NCBI GenBank assembly: GCA_964454015.1
Contig: CAYVQF010000016.1
Coordinates: 21,828-85,827 of the forward strand
Direction of reading: 5' to 3'
Length of the DNA: 64,000 nt
DNA from: CAYVQF01 sp964454015
GTDB taxonomy: Bacteria > Myxococcota_A > Bradymonadia > UBA4248
Under the pieces are notes generated by a model, which had not been told where the DNA came from, searched no databases, and was given only the letters and a program-made list of their open reading frames with translations. Each line of letters starts with the position of its first letter. Positions within the stretch are counted from its first letter, which is position 1. The position numbers and the translations under genes are program-made. Below are positions 1 to 9,200 of this stretch, one piece after another.

Positions 1-15
1 ACCGTGGCGCGGTGG

Positions 16-43
16 TTGAGATTTGGCAACGGCCTGCTATTGT
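16..43 (+). promoter_or_regulatory. Candidate sigma-70 promoter for the cysteine-rich lipoprotein gene
   Basis: A TTGAGA -35 box (16-21) and a TATTGT -10 box (38-43) are separated by 16 bp. The inferred start near 50 leaves a short leader carrying GGAGG (66-70) before the chosen start codon. This is pattern matching only. Confidence 0.4.
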
Positions 44-74
44 AGTGCACGGACCTTTGCTGACCGGAGGTGGC

Positions 75-1664
75 ATGCGCATGTGGAAGCTCATACTTGT
101 GTTTTTGTTGCTCTTGGCGATGTGGGCGTGTGATGATGACAAAGAGGTAGCCACAGACGCGCTGGAGGTGAGCGACGACACGGCCGATTTGGTGGACCTG
201 CCCGAAAGCACGGTGGACCCTTGCCTCGGAAAGAATGAATGTGAGCAGGCGGGCGCCCAATGTGTGGGCAACCAATTGCGGATTTGCTTCACCGACGAAG
301 AGGGCTGCATCAAGATTCGCAATGAGCTCGACTGTACCGATGCCCAGTATGGGGCCTGCGACAATGACGCGCCCAACGGACCGAGCTGCGTGATTCTGCA
401 TCCCTGTGATGGGGTGTCCAATTGCACGGTGGTGGGCTCCACCTGCGATGGTGATGAAGTGGTCACCTGCGAGGTGAACGCTCAAGGTTGTCGGGTAGAG
501 CGGCGGACGCAGTGTAGCGACCAAGGGGCGAGCTGTGTGATGCAAGGCGCTAAGGCTGTATGCGGCTTGGATCCCTGCGCTGGTCTGCCAAACCCCTGTG
601 ATGCCGAAGGGCGCGTCTGCCAGGGAGAGGTCCTGACCATTTGTGAGCGCAACGCCTATGGTTGCCTCGTAGAGCGCGTTTACGATTGCCGGATGATGGG
701 AGCAGGGTGCAAGGACGAAGGCGATGTGGCTCTCTGCCAAAAGAGTCAAGCTTGTCAAGGACAGGATCTGTGTCTGGCCGAAGGGCGTGTCTGCCAGGGT
801 GAGGTGTTGCAGATCTGTCGCATGGATCCTTACGGGTGTTTGATTAACGTCGCGGCCAACTGTACCCAGACCTCCACGGGCTTTGGCTATTGTCAGGGGT
901 TGTTGAACGGCGCCGTCTGTATGGTGACATTCAATGATTCTTGTGAACAGTTCGAGACTTGCACGACCCTTGGTCAGCGCTGTGATGGCGATGTTTTGAT
1001 CGATTGCAGCGTGAACAACCTCGCCTGTTTGGTTGAGACCCGCACCGATTGTGCCGATGTCGGGATGGTGTGCCACAGCGGCGGGGATGTGCCTGAGTGT
1101 GTCGATCCCTGCTCGCTCAAGCCAACATGTGACGCTGCCGTGCTGTGTGATGGCGACTTCTTGGTGACCTGTGAGGAGGACAGCCAGGGCTGCCTCACCC
1201 CGGTCGATAGCGTCTCCTGCGCTGCGGCTGGCCAAGTCTGTATGGCTGATGAGACAGGCGCCCTGGGCTGCGTTGAGCCTCCCATCGTCAATATCACGGT
1301 GAACCCGAATCTGGCGATCAACGACAACGCGACGGTGACCAGCACCATCAACGTCAGCACCAACTGCCCTCAGGTCTCTGGTCTTGAAGTGAGCGTCCTC
1401 ATTCGACACACCTATATCGGTGATCTCAAGGTTGATTTGAAGGGGCCCAGCGGGACGCCGGTCACCTTGCACAGTCGCTCTGGTGGCTCGACGGACGACA
1501 TCATTGGGACCTACCCCACGACGCTGTCTCTGCCGCCCCAGCAATCTCTGTCGAGCTTCTACGGCCAACCCGGGAATGGTAACTGGACCTTGGAAGTCAC
1601 GGACAACGCGAGTGGTGACACGGGGACATTGGTCTCCTGGGGCTTGATGATCGACTGTTCCTAA
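75..1664 (+). CDS. Cysteine-rich lipoprotein with six tandem Cys modules and a C-terminal P/Homo B domain
   Basis: A predicted exported lipoprotein of 529 aa. The chosen start follows GGAGG and gives a short hydrophobic signal ending in LAMWAC, a plausible though imperfect lipobox; the ATG at 81 is equally possible. Residues about 45-410 hold six modules of about 40 residues with a common cysteine spacing (DPC...GxxC.G..L..C.....GC......C). Two neighbouring copies both contain EGRVCQGEVL, so the array grew by duplication. The last 110 residues carry HTYIGDLKVDLKGPSG and end in GNWTLEVTDNASGDTGTL, the pattern of the P/Homo B domain of proprotein convertases and other secreted bacterial proteins. 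No protease domain is present. A surface adhesion or scaffold role is an inference. Confidence 0.8.
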   Translation: MRMWKLILVFLLLLAMWACDDDKEVATDALEVSDDTADLVDLPESTVDPCLGKNECEQAGAQCVGNQLRICFTDEEGCIKIRNELDCTDAQYGACDNDAPNGPSCVILHPCDGVSNCTVVGSTCDGDEVVTCEVNAQGCRVERRTQCSDQGASCVMQGAKAVCGLDPCAGLPNPCDAEGRVCQGEVLTICERNAYGCLVERVYDCRMMGAGCKDEGDVALCQKSQACQGQDLCLAEGRVCQGEVLQICRMDPYGCLINVAANCTQTSTGFGYCQGLLNGAVCMVTFNDSCEQFETCTTLGQRCDGDVLIDCSVNNLACLVETRTDCADVGMVCHSGGDVPECVDPCSLKPTCDAAVLCDGDFLVTCEEDSQGCLTPVDSVSCAAAGQVCMADETGALGCVEPPIVNITVNPNLAINDNATVTSTINVSTNCPQVSGLEVSVLIRHTYIGDLKVDLKGPSGTPVTLHSRSGGSTDDIIGTYPTTLSLPPQQSLSSFYGQPGNGNWTLEVTDNASGDTGTLVSWGLMIDCS

Positions 1665-1685
1665 TCGCACCGGTAGGAGAGGTCC

Positions 1686-2111
1686 ATGAGTTCGGAGAAA
1701 GCGCCCAGCCCCGAAGCCTTGGCGCAGGCCGTCTTGGCTGTCTACAACCGCTGCTTGCGTGCTGTCGTGGAGAGCTTGAAAGGGTTGCCTGCGGCGGACC
1801 AAGTGCGACCCCGCCTGCTGCAGCTCAAGGAAGAAGCCATTGAAGCCCTGGTGCCTCTCGGCTACCAGCGCCGGGCCATGGGTGCGGACGAACAACGTGC
1901 GGTCGACCTCGCGTTGCGACTTGGCTTCCACAGCGTGGACCGTGAGCTCTTTCAGCACTATGCGCGCGCCCAAGGGCACTACATCGCGCGGGATCACGCA
2001 ATGCACCTCCTCCTCGCGGAGTTCAACGTGATCACCCAGTATGCGGACCATGCATTGCTAGCGCAGCAAAACCCTGCGGAGGCCGAACGCCTGGGTCTCA
2101 GCGCCAACTGA
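1686..2111 (+). CDS. Hypothetical helical protein, 141 aa
   Basis: It starts 21 bp after the lipoprotein gene with a good ribosome site (AGGAGAGG) before the ATG, so it is probably co-transcribed. It is a soluble, Ala/Leu/Arg-rich and probably all-helical protein with no signal peptide, transmembrane segment or cysteines. I do not recognise the family. The end region (HYARAQGHYIARDHAMHLLL) is rich in His and aromatic residues but gives no clear metal motif. Confidence 0.6.
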   Translation: MSSEKAPSPEALAQAVLAVYNRCLRAVVESLKGLPAADQVRPRLLQLKEEAIEALVPLGYQRRAMGADEQRAVDLALRLGFHSVDRELFQHYARAQGHYIARDHAMHLLLAEFNVITQYADHALLAQQNPAEAERLGLSAN

Positions 2112-2285
2112 GGTAGGTGGCAGCAAGAGCACCCTCTTGGGTGAGACATGTAGGCCTCGAAAGGGGTGGCGAAGTCTACGCTGATGTGTTAAGGGGCGTG
2201 CTGCTGGCGTCTGGGTCCTTTCCGGGCGCTGTGCTGATCCGTCGAGAGAGGCATTGGGCGGCTGGAATAGCCACAGGGGAGAAGC

Positions 2286-3443
2286 ATGGTGGAGATCCTA
2301 GAGAGAATCGTCAGTCGTGGTGAGAGTCATCTGTATCGCTTGAGCGGCAGCCACGAGACGACTTTGTGTCGTTATATCGCGACGACGCCTGAGGGTCGGC
2401 AGCTCTGCAATCGGCCCGAGTTATTGGGGATGGACTTTAGCCTGTCGCTGACCCAAGCGGTCACCAAGACTTTGTCTTTGTTGCCCGAGAGAGACGCCTT
2501 GTTGGCCAGCGCCGAGGAGCGGGTGAGTGTTGTCCACTTTTTGCGTGGGGGGCTCAACTTTGGTCTGCGCGAGGCGCTGCATGGCGCTTATGGAATGAAC
2601 CGACACGGTTCATCCTTCATGAGCAGCCAGCGCCGGCGCGTCGATGGTCGCTGGCAAGTGGAAGAGGACCGCTATCGCAAACTGCGCGTGCCTACCGATG
2701 CCATTTTGGTGATGGGTGATGTGGTCGCCACGGGCCTGACGACCTCACACGGCCTCGAGGTTCTTCTGGAGCATACGCTGGCCATCGGCTCGAGCATCAA
2801 GCGCTTGCTCTTCGTGACCATTGGTTGCCACAAAGTCGAGAAGGTTCTGCAGCATTTCGACACGCAGTTTCGTGCCGCATTCCCTGATTACGAAGGCGCG
2901 TCTTTGGTGTATTTGGAAGGGAAGTTTCGTTTGGTGAACAGTCAGACGCCGCTGAGTATCGCCATACCCGGGACGGACTTGGTGCGGCGCGAGGCAGTGC
3001 TGGCACCAGAGATGGCCTTGGCCAATGTAGAGGAGTTGGCCTCTGCATTGGAGCGGTGTGCGATTTATGACGCGGGATCGCGGGCTTTTGACGTGCCAAC
3101 CTACGTCGAAGACGTGCGGGGTTATTGGCAGCGGGTGCATGCGATGGCCGGTCAAGGGCTGACGCTCAAAATGCTGCTCGAGGAGCGTTGGCCAGATCTG
3201 TGTTTCGATGAAAAGGAGGCCTTCGAGCGCTTCACGGCGGCACATTGGCTCAACGTGGACGGCGCCTTCGTGCAGAGTGTGTGGGAGCGAGTCGATGACC
3301 GGAGGCGTGTGCTGGAGAGCGTTTGCGGCAACGCGACGGCGTTGCGACGCTTGGCTTCGCGGCGCCTCGATGAGATTCCCAGTGGTGAGAGCTTGGGGTT
3401 GCCAAGGGAAGATGAGCCCGTCTATGGTGCCGTTGCCTCTTGA
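2286..3443 (+). CDS. Phosphoribosyltransferase-like protein, 385 aa
   Basis: Residues 139-157 read AILVMGDVVATGLTTSHG, closely matching the PRPP-binding loop of type I phosphoribosyltransferases (hydrophobic stretch, acidic residue, TG-T). The upstream segment VVHFLRGGLNFGL (83-95) resembles the LRAGL loop of uracil phosphoribosyltransferases. The first acidic position of the PRPP motif is Gly-Asp rather than Asp-Asp. The C-terminal 150 residues match nothing I recognise. Known family members salvage bases or regulate pyrimidine genes; the substrate here is unknown. GGGGAG lies 4 nt before the ATG. The next gene overlaps the 3' end by 32 bp, suggesting coupling. Confidence 0.65.
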   Translation: MVEILERIVSRGESHLYRLSGSHETTLCRYIATTPEGRQLCNRPELLGMDFSLSLTQAVTKTLSLLPERDALLASAEERVSVVHFLRGGLNFGLREALHGAYGMNRHGSSFMSSQRRRVDGRWQVEEDRYRKLRVPTDAILVMGDVVATGLTTSHGLEVLLEHTLAIGSSIKRLLFVTIGCHKVEKVLQHFDTQFRAAFPDYEGASLVYLEGKFRLVNSQTPLSIAIPGTDLVRREAVLAPEMALANVEELASALERCAIYDAGSRAFDVPTYVEDVRGYWQRVHAMAGQGLTLKMLLEERWPDLCFDEKEAFERFTAAHWLNVDGAFVQSVWERVDDRRRVLESVCGNATALRRLASRRLDEIPSGESLGLPREDEPVYGAVAS

Positions 3444-3897
3444 TCCCGCATCGCTAAAACGGGCGGCGTCAGGGCAAAGTTCTGCTTCGGCGTGGTCGGC
3501 GACGAGGTGGGCAGCCTGGCTGTCCATTGGGGCCATTGTCCTGGGGGCGAACTGTACGCCAGGAGACGGAGCACCGGAAAGGCGCGATCGCGCGCTGGCT
3601 TGCCGTGAGGCCATGCAGGGCGAATGGCGCTGGGGTGATTGGTCGGGGAGCTACGACGGGGAGGCCCAGGTCATCCTATCCGGGCCGGATGGGCGGCGGG
3701 TGTTGACGGCGTTGGTCGTGTCGTGTGAGCAAGGGCGGGCCGATGTCCTGGTGGAAGGGTTTGCATTGGTGGCAGAGTTGAACGAGGATGGTAGCCTCGT
3801 GATCAGGCGCGGGGCCGATTCGCTGCGCCTCAGGCGCGTCGAGCCGCTCAGGGAAGTGTTGTCGACCCTGCCCGCTTTGCATCCCTCACTGGAGTGA
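3412..3897 (+). CDS. Hypothetical exported protein, 161 aa
   Basis: This gene overlaps the end of the phosphoribosyltransferase-like gene by 32 bp in another frame and is preceded by AAGGGAAG. The N-terminus has a hydrophobic segment (WAAWLSIGAIVLGANC) that could be a signal anchor. The Cys-Thr-Pro that follows resembles a lipoprotein cleavage site, but the -1 residue is Asn, so lipidation is doubtful. The rest is a small beta-rich domain (GEWRWGDWSGSYDGEAQVIL...LVIRRGADSLRLRRV) like a calycin or META-type fold. Function is unknown; a second ATG at 3424 is an alternative start. Confidence 0.5.
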   Translation: MSPSMVPLPLDPASLKRAASGQSSASAWSATRWAAWLSIGAIVLGANCTPGDGAPERRDRALACREAMQGEWRWGDWSGSYDGEAQVILSGPDGRRVLTALVVSCEQGRADVLVEGFALVAELNEDGSLVIRRGADSLRLRRVEPLREVLSTLPALHPSLE

Positions 3898-3903
3898 CAG
3901 GTG

Positions 3904-4440
3904 ATGTCGTTGTTAGAAATACTGGCCTCGGTCGCAGTCCTGGCTTTGGTGGTGCTGGTGACGTTGCAAGCCCGACAACGCGGGGCGGCCCTCCCTCAAT
4001 GGCAGGAAAGCCTGGCGCTTCGTCGGGTTGAAGCCCATGAGGAGGCGTGGTCATTGGTTTTGAGTGAGGCCCGTCATTTGGGTGGAGAGCAGGGGCCGCA
4101 ATGGACCCAACGGGTCGATGAACGCCTAGATGCCCTTGCTTTCATGCTCGGACCTGGCGCATTGACTGCTCTGCTGGCCTACCGGAGGGCTGCGTATGCT
4201 CGGGCCGATTTGCCGCTAAGTGAGCACATCGACGTGAGGACGCTGGCCGATGTGGCGGAGATGGCTGCCGATATGTTCAAGGTTGCCGATCGCGTTGTCA
4301 CGAGGGAAGAAGAAATCGATACGGAAGCCGACTCTGAGCGGAAGAAGGCACCGCCGACTTCGGCGTCAGTCGCAGACGCGGTCGCGCCGGTGGGGCCGAC
4401 TGCGCCGCAGCGCTCCGAGTCTCTGTTCATCATCGACTGA
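3904..4440 (+). CDS. Hypothetical membrane-anchored protein, 178 aa
   Basis: It begins 6 bp after the preceding gene, and a GTG three bases upstream could also start it. Residues 4-22 form one transmembrane helix, followed by a predicted helical cytoplasmic or periplasmic domain and a charged, Pro/Ala-rich tail. No family is recognised. Its 3' end meets the sigma factor gene head-on with only 2 bp between them and no obvious terminator. Confidence 0.6.
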   Translation: MSLLEILASVAVLALVVLVTLQARQRGAALPQWQESLALRRVEAHEEAWSLVLSEARHLGGEQGPQWTQRVDERLDALAFMLGPGALTALLAYRRAAYARADLPLSEHIDVRTLADVAEMAADMFKVADRVVTREEEIDTEADSERKKAPPTSASVADAVAPVGPTAPQRSESLFIID

Positions 4441-4442
4441 AA

Positions 4443-5093
4443 CTAGAAGAGATCGCCGCTTTCTAGGATGCGTATCTTCAGATTCTGATAGGCCCGCTGG
4501 CGGATGCGGCAGACCCAGCCGTTGGTGCAGTCGAGGCTGGCGGCCATTTGGGCAATGGTCAACCCCATCCGGGTGGCGTTGACGATGTGCTGTTCCAACA
4601 AGGGAAGCTCGCTGACGAAGTAATCGAGACGTTGCCGGGTGATTTTCTCTTCGATGTGGTCACTCGGGCTCGCAAAACGTCGGGAGGCATGCCACTGTGG
4701 ATCATGTGGTAAAGGCGCGTGGGCCGATGGGGGATGGCCATGGTGCTCCCCGGAATCTTCGTCCTCTTCGAGCGACCCTGGAACGCCTGCGGAGCACCGA
4801 GTGCCTTGCGCAACATAGGCGGGCACGCAGTGCTGGTTGCGAACGCCACGAGGGCCAAGCAGTTTGCGAAGGCCGTCGAGGATGGCGCCATGGACGCGCA
4901 GCCTGAGGTAGGTGTGAAGCTTGGCTCCACGTGTGGGGTCGAAGTTGCGCAGGCCCAAGAGCAGGCCTTTGTTGCCATAAGCGACGAGGTCATCCAGATG
5001 ATGGTGGAGGGAAAAGGTGTTGGCGATTGAGCGCGCGGCTCGGGTGACGACGTGCTGATACGCTTTGATGAGCTTGGATTCTCGTTGCGACAT
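4443..5093 (-). CDS. Sigma-70 family RNA polymerase sigma factor, 216 aa
   Basis: A promoter-recognition subunit. Region 2 is clear: HLDDLVAYGNKGLLLGLRNF, then FDPTRGAKLHTYLRLRVHGAILDGLRK, which is the core-binding and -10 recognition helix set of sigma-70/SigB/FliA types. A C-terminal region 4 helix-turn-helix (LTIAQMAASLDCTNGWVCRIRQ) follows. Region 3 is replaced by a His/Pro/acid-rich stretch of about 70 residues (about 105-160), which is unusual. The start at 5093 has an excellent AAGGAGG six bases upstream; the frame stays open further upstream, but there the DNA holds inverted repeats. An alternative sigma factor controlling a dedicated regulon is the likely role. No anti-sigma gene lies next to it. 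Confidence 0.8.
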   Translation of the reverse strand: MSQRESKLIKAYQHVVTRAARSIANTFSLHHHLDDLVAYGNKGLLLGLRNFDPTRGAKLHTYLRLRVHGAILDGLRKLLGPRGVRNQHCVPAYVAQGTRCSAGVPGSLEEDEDSGEHHGHPPSAHAPLPHDPQWHASRRFASPSDHIEEKITRQRLDYFVSELPLLEQHIVNATRMGLTIAQMAASLDCTNGWVCRIRQRAYQNLKIRILESGDLF

Positions 5094-5130
5094 CTGTGTC
5101 CTCCTTGAGTCAAGCGACGCAAATTCTTTG

Positions 5131-5155
5131 ACCGCTTGGTGAACACCCAAGCGGT
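5131..5155. repeat. Perfect 9-bp inverted repeat in the sigma factor leader
   Basis: ACCGCTTGG (5131-5139) and CCAAGCGGT (5147-5155) flank a 7-nt loop, 38 nt upstream of the sigma factor start codon. It could be an operator or an mRNA hairpin acting on translation. Confidence 0.5.
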
Positions 5156-5347
5156 TGCCCAAGATCGCTACTTCAGATGGAAGGATCGGCAAGTACTTAG
5201 AACGCAGGCGCAAAGAGCTTTTCGCAGGGCTTGGTTCGGGTGCGTCTTCAGATCTAAGGCAATGTTCACGCAGACAGAGCGGCGTTGTCACTTCGTGGGG
5301 ATGTAATCTTCACGATACCAATATATCGGACGCATTGCCAAAAATAT

Positions 5348-5384
5348 TTACAGCAAATGCCAAGATTGTGTCAGGTTGCTGTAA
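5348..5384. repeat. Perfect 9-bp inverted repeat, 19-bp spacing
   Basis: TTACAGCAA (5348-5356) and TTGCTGTAA (5376-5384) form a palindromic pair inside the AT-rich part of the sigma factor upstream region. The spacing suits two half-sites for a DNA-binding regulator better than a transcript hairpin. Confidence 0.45.
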
Positions 5385-5443
5385 GTGGAGCGAGCCGGAT
5401 GGTCTCGTGGAAGGCAAAATATCCAGTGATAACATGAGCTTAG

Positions 5444-5477
5444 GGCGAGCGCGCGGTGTAAAGGGGGAGCGCTCGCC
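5444..5477 (-). terminator. GC-rich hairpin after the 5494-6252 gene
   Basis: GGCGAGCGC (5444-5452) pairs with GCGCTCGCC (5469-5477) around a 16-nt loop, 17 bp past the stop codon of the upstream minus-strand gene. No U-tract follows, so termination is only a possibility. Confidence 0.3.
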
Positions 5478-5493
5478 ACGAACGCCAAAGATC

Positions 5494-6252
5494 TCAGGGC
5501 ATCTGGACGCCGCGCAGCAAGAGGTCCCTGCGGTACTTATCGTGGCCGGGCAGGGAGCCTTGGGCCCTCTGCTCAGGGGGATTCTGTAGCGCCAAGGGCG
5601 TGATCGCCACATCCTGCGCCACAAACATCGGCGCAAGATGCAGCTCTAAATCGAGTTGAGAAGCCTGCGGAGCCAAATGGGCCTGGCCAAGGTCAATAGG
5701 GTAACCGAGATTGGCCAGGCTTTGTTGGCCAGCGTCACCGCCTGTCGTCGTAGGCAGGAGGGTGTAGGTTTGGCTACCGTCACGCCAGGGAACTGGTTCG
5801 GGTGACTTGACCGGTTTCTCGCTCTCGGGCTTGTCAGGCGACAGGGCAACGCGATCGTCGCAGGTGCTGTTCTGGGAGGGGGTGGAGTCTACTTCGCCTT
5901 TGGGTTCTAAGGGCTTCACATATAAAGTGACATGGTAAGTGCCTGGCTCTAGCTGGAGGCGTGCTAAGAGCTCGACGTCAGCCCCGCCATCGAGGGAGTC
6001 CAAGATGAGGACATCGCCTGCGGCTGGGAGCAGGAGCGTGGCGATCCCATCTGGCGTGAGCAGTCCCACCCCCGTCATCACGAGAGGTTGTAGCTCCATG
6101 GCGGCAACGGCTTCAGGGCTGAGCGAGAGCCGCAAGGCGATGGGCTGCGACGCATCTTCGACGCAGGCGCTTAGTCCCATGCCGAGCAGGAGCAGAGCAA
6201 TGCCGACAGAAGCGCGCCAACTCGGCCTACTAAGACGGTGTTTAGGACCCAT
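5494..6252 (-). CDS. Putative lipoprotein, 252 aa
   Basis: The signal segment (VGIALLLLGMGLSAC) ends in a good lipobox LSAC. The start at 6252 has AGGAG eight bases upstream and overlaps the end of the sigma-54 activator gene by 11 bp, indicating translational coupling. The mature part is beta-rich, with a Pro/Lys/Glu-rich linker (about 140-165) and no conserved domain that I know. Short duplicated phrases (LDLGQAHLAPQ, LDLELHLAPM) suggest a small beta sandwich. Coupling to the activator may indicate shared regulation, but its role is unknown. Confidence 0.65.
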   Translation of the reverse strand: MGPKHRLSRPSWRASVGIALLLLGMGLSACVEDASQPIALRLSLSPEAVAAMELQPLVMTGVGLLTPDGIATLLLPAAGDVLILDSLDGGADVELLARLQLEPGTYHVTLYVKPLEPKGEVDSTPSQNSTCDDRVALSPDKPESEKPVKSPEPVPWRDGSQTYTLLPTTTGGDAGQQSLANLGYPIDLGQAHLAPQASQLDLELHLAPMFVAQDVAITPLALQNPPEQRAQGSLPGHDKYRRDLLLRGVQMP

Positions 6253-9200
6253 TTTCGACACTCCTCTGTCCACTGGCGTGGAGAGACGCGAGGCATTCTT
6301 GAAGCGGTGGCGTCGCGCTAATGATCTGGCTCAGTCGCGGCCTCTTCATCTGCAGAAGCGCTGCTGCTCGGGAAATATTTCCGTTCGTTGCCTGCAGTGC
6401 TTCGCGAATGCATTGCAGCTCTAGCTCTTTCTTGAGGTCATGCAAGGGCATTTGGCCGTCGAGCACCCGGCGGACCCATTGAGATGGAAGGTCACTGGGT
6501 GGGTCTATGGCCGTCGTCGCTGTGCTCTGAACTGCATCGACGAAAACAGGCTGACTTTCAGCGACCACGTCTGGGTCGACTTCCGGGGTCGGCGGCAGCG
6601 CCGCGAGGATCTCCTGGCAGCTTGGGTCATCGAGGCAGAGCTCGCCGTCGGTGAAGAAGTCACTGACCTTGTGAATGTCGGTGACGGCGATGTGCCTTTG
6701 CGCCGCGAAAAGGGTCAAGGTACGGAGGAAGTTCTGCAACTCTCGAATGTTGCCCGGCCAGGAGTAGGCGAGCAAGTAGTGCATGGCCTCAGGCGCGAGG
6801 GTGTGAGGCCTTTGCCCCTCTGGGGCCATTTTGTGGAGCATGTCAGCGGCGATGATGGGGATATCGGCGCGTCGTTCACGCAGGGGTGGCAACTCGAAGA
6901 TGATGCCTTTGAGGCGGTAATAGAGATCCAGCCTAAAGGATCCATTCTTGACGAGCTGATCGAGGCGCTGGTTGGTAGCGCACACGATCCTGGCGTTGGT
7001 GGAGAGGGTCTGGGTACCGCCTACGCGTTCATAAGTGCCTTCTTGGATGACCCGGAGCAGGGCCACTTGGGTGGCTGGCGAGGTGTCAGCGATCTCGTCG
7101 AGGAAAATGGTGCCGTTTTCTGCCAATTCGAAGCGGCCTGGCTTGCGAGACAGGGCACCGGTAAAGGCACCCTTCTCGTGGCCGAAGAGTTCGCTCAGGA
7201 GCAGATTCTCAACCAAGGCACCGCAGTTGACCCTGACGAAGGGGCCTTGGGCGCGGGGGGACGCGAGGTGGATGGCCTCGGCGAGCAACTCTTTGCCCGT
7301 GCCCGATTCTCCCAGTAAAAGCACCGGGCTAGCTGCCGCGGCGACCCGATGCACGCGGTTGAGAATCTCGACCACGCGGGGATCTTGGCCGACGATTTTG
7401 CAAAAGAGACCTTGCGGGTCGATGCGTTCAGCCTGCACGGGAAAGGTTGGCAGGGCTGCGTCGTCAGCGCCGTCTGTCGGGTCACCGCTGAGGGCCGCCG
7501 CGCACGCGCGCAGGATGCGTTGCACCTCCTGCTTGGCCAGGAAGTGGTCGTGCAGCGACTCAGGCATGCGACCAAGTGCTTCATTGAGCAGCGCTTGTGC
7601 CGCTTCCAAACGCCAAGCCGGCAGCCTGTTGGCCGTGGCGCCGAGATGCCAAGAGACGAGGTGCAGCCGCGGCAGGAGGAGGCCCGCCTCAGCCCATGCG
7701 CGGTCGAGTGTAGTGAGCTGGGCCTCGACATCGGCGGGAGCCATGCTTGGATGCTGCGCTGCGGTTTGCAGGGCGCGTAGCCACAGCGTCTGCTGTGGGC
7801 TCAGCTCGAGCTGGGAGAGGCGCTCTAGCACAGGCTGGAGATCCTCTTTGATGGCGCTGTGCACCTGGAAATGGCAGCGCCACAGCAGCACCTCTGGACA
7901 TTTCGCCCAGCGCTTTTCTTGGGCCAAGGTCAGCGCTTCGTTGGAGAGGTCCATGGCCGCTGCGACCTTGCCCGTGGCAAAGGCCAAGCGCCCTTGCAGC
8001 AGGCACAGCCAGGCGCGGTAATGTTGGATGTCTTCATGCGCCAGCAGTTGATCGCAGGCATCGAGGAGGGCTTGGCATTGGGCGTAGACACCGAGGTCAA
8101 GGTTGATTTCGGCGGCATTGAGCATAGCCGCAGCCAACTGGTATCGGTTGCCGCTGCGCTTGAAGGTCGCGATGGCGTGGAGGTAGTAGTCATAGGCCGC
8201 ACGCCATCGCTCTTCCTCGTGCGCGATGACTGCGAGGTTGAGGAGACAGAAGGCGCGGATCACTGGGTTGGCTGAGATGTGTTCGTAGGCGAGGCAGTCC
8301 TCGAACTCCTTCTCAGCGGCGCCAAAGTGGCGCAGGTGCACGAGGGCGATGCCACAGTTGAAATGGGCGCGGATCTCCTCGTCGGGAAGGCGCGCGGCCT
8401 GTGCCTGTTGTCTGTTTTGGCAAAAGATCCCGTGGGCTTGGCCATAGTCCGCGTGGGCAATGTAGACTTTGCCCAGGGTGTTGCGCAAGGCCAAGTGCTG
8501 GCGCATGGTCGCCGGGTGTGCTTCTGGGCAGAGAGCGAGCGCTTCGATGCAACACGACTCAGCGTCGTTGCGATGTCCGGCACCAAAGAGCGCTTCGGCT
8601 TCGAGGGCGAGGTAGCTGAGGCGGTGTGCAAGCTCAGCCTCAGGCGTCGGTGGGTGACGTTGAAGCAGGCGCAAGGCGCTGGCGAAACGACCCATCTCGA
8701 GGAGAATGTGCGCAATACGGTGGGCCAGCGCCGCTTGCTGAGTCGGCGGGTGAAGGCGCTTGAGTTTAGCGCAGTAGTAGAGCGCGCGTGGGAGCTCAGC
8801 CAGGCTGAAGTGTAGCTCCACGAGGCGCTCGAGGATGAGCCTGCGGTCGTCAGCAGCCTGAGCCAGAGGGAGGGCTGCCTCCAAGAGCACCATGGCAGGT
8901 GCGTAGGCGAAGGTCATGTGGAGGCGTTCTGCGGCCCGCATGGCGTAACGCAAGGCCGGCGCGGCCTCTTCACTGCGGAGGAAATGGGTCGCAAGACACT
9001 CCAGGTCTACGGTGTGGCCCAGATCTCTCTGCGCCTCCAAGAGGCGACCGATGGCGGCATGGTATGCCGCGCGTCGCTCAGGAGGGAGGGAAGCGTAGAC
9101 TTGCTGGCGAACCTGGGGGCTTTCGATGTGGAGCAGCGCGCGGCCTTTGTGGACGCTCTGTTGCACCAGGTGGTGCTGGGTGAGTTCTTGGAGAGATTCG

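Larger units (their letters stand above)
5094..5493. other. 400-bp non-coding region upstream of the sigma factor gene
   Basis: No convincing gene is seen. The stretch 5310-5390 is markedly AT-richer than its surroundings and probably holds the sigma factor promoter. Three perfect 9-bp inverted repeats lie in the region and are listed separately. The minus strand carries CTGACA followed by TAAATA with 18 bp between, a weak promoter candidate. Confidence 0.5.
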
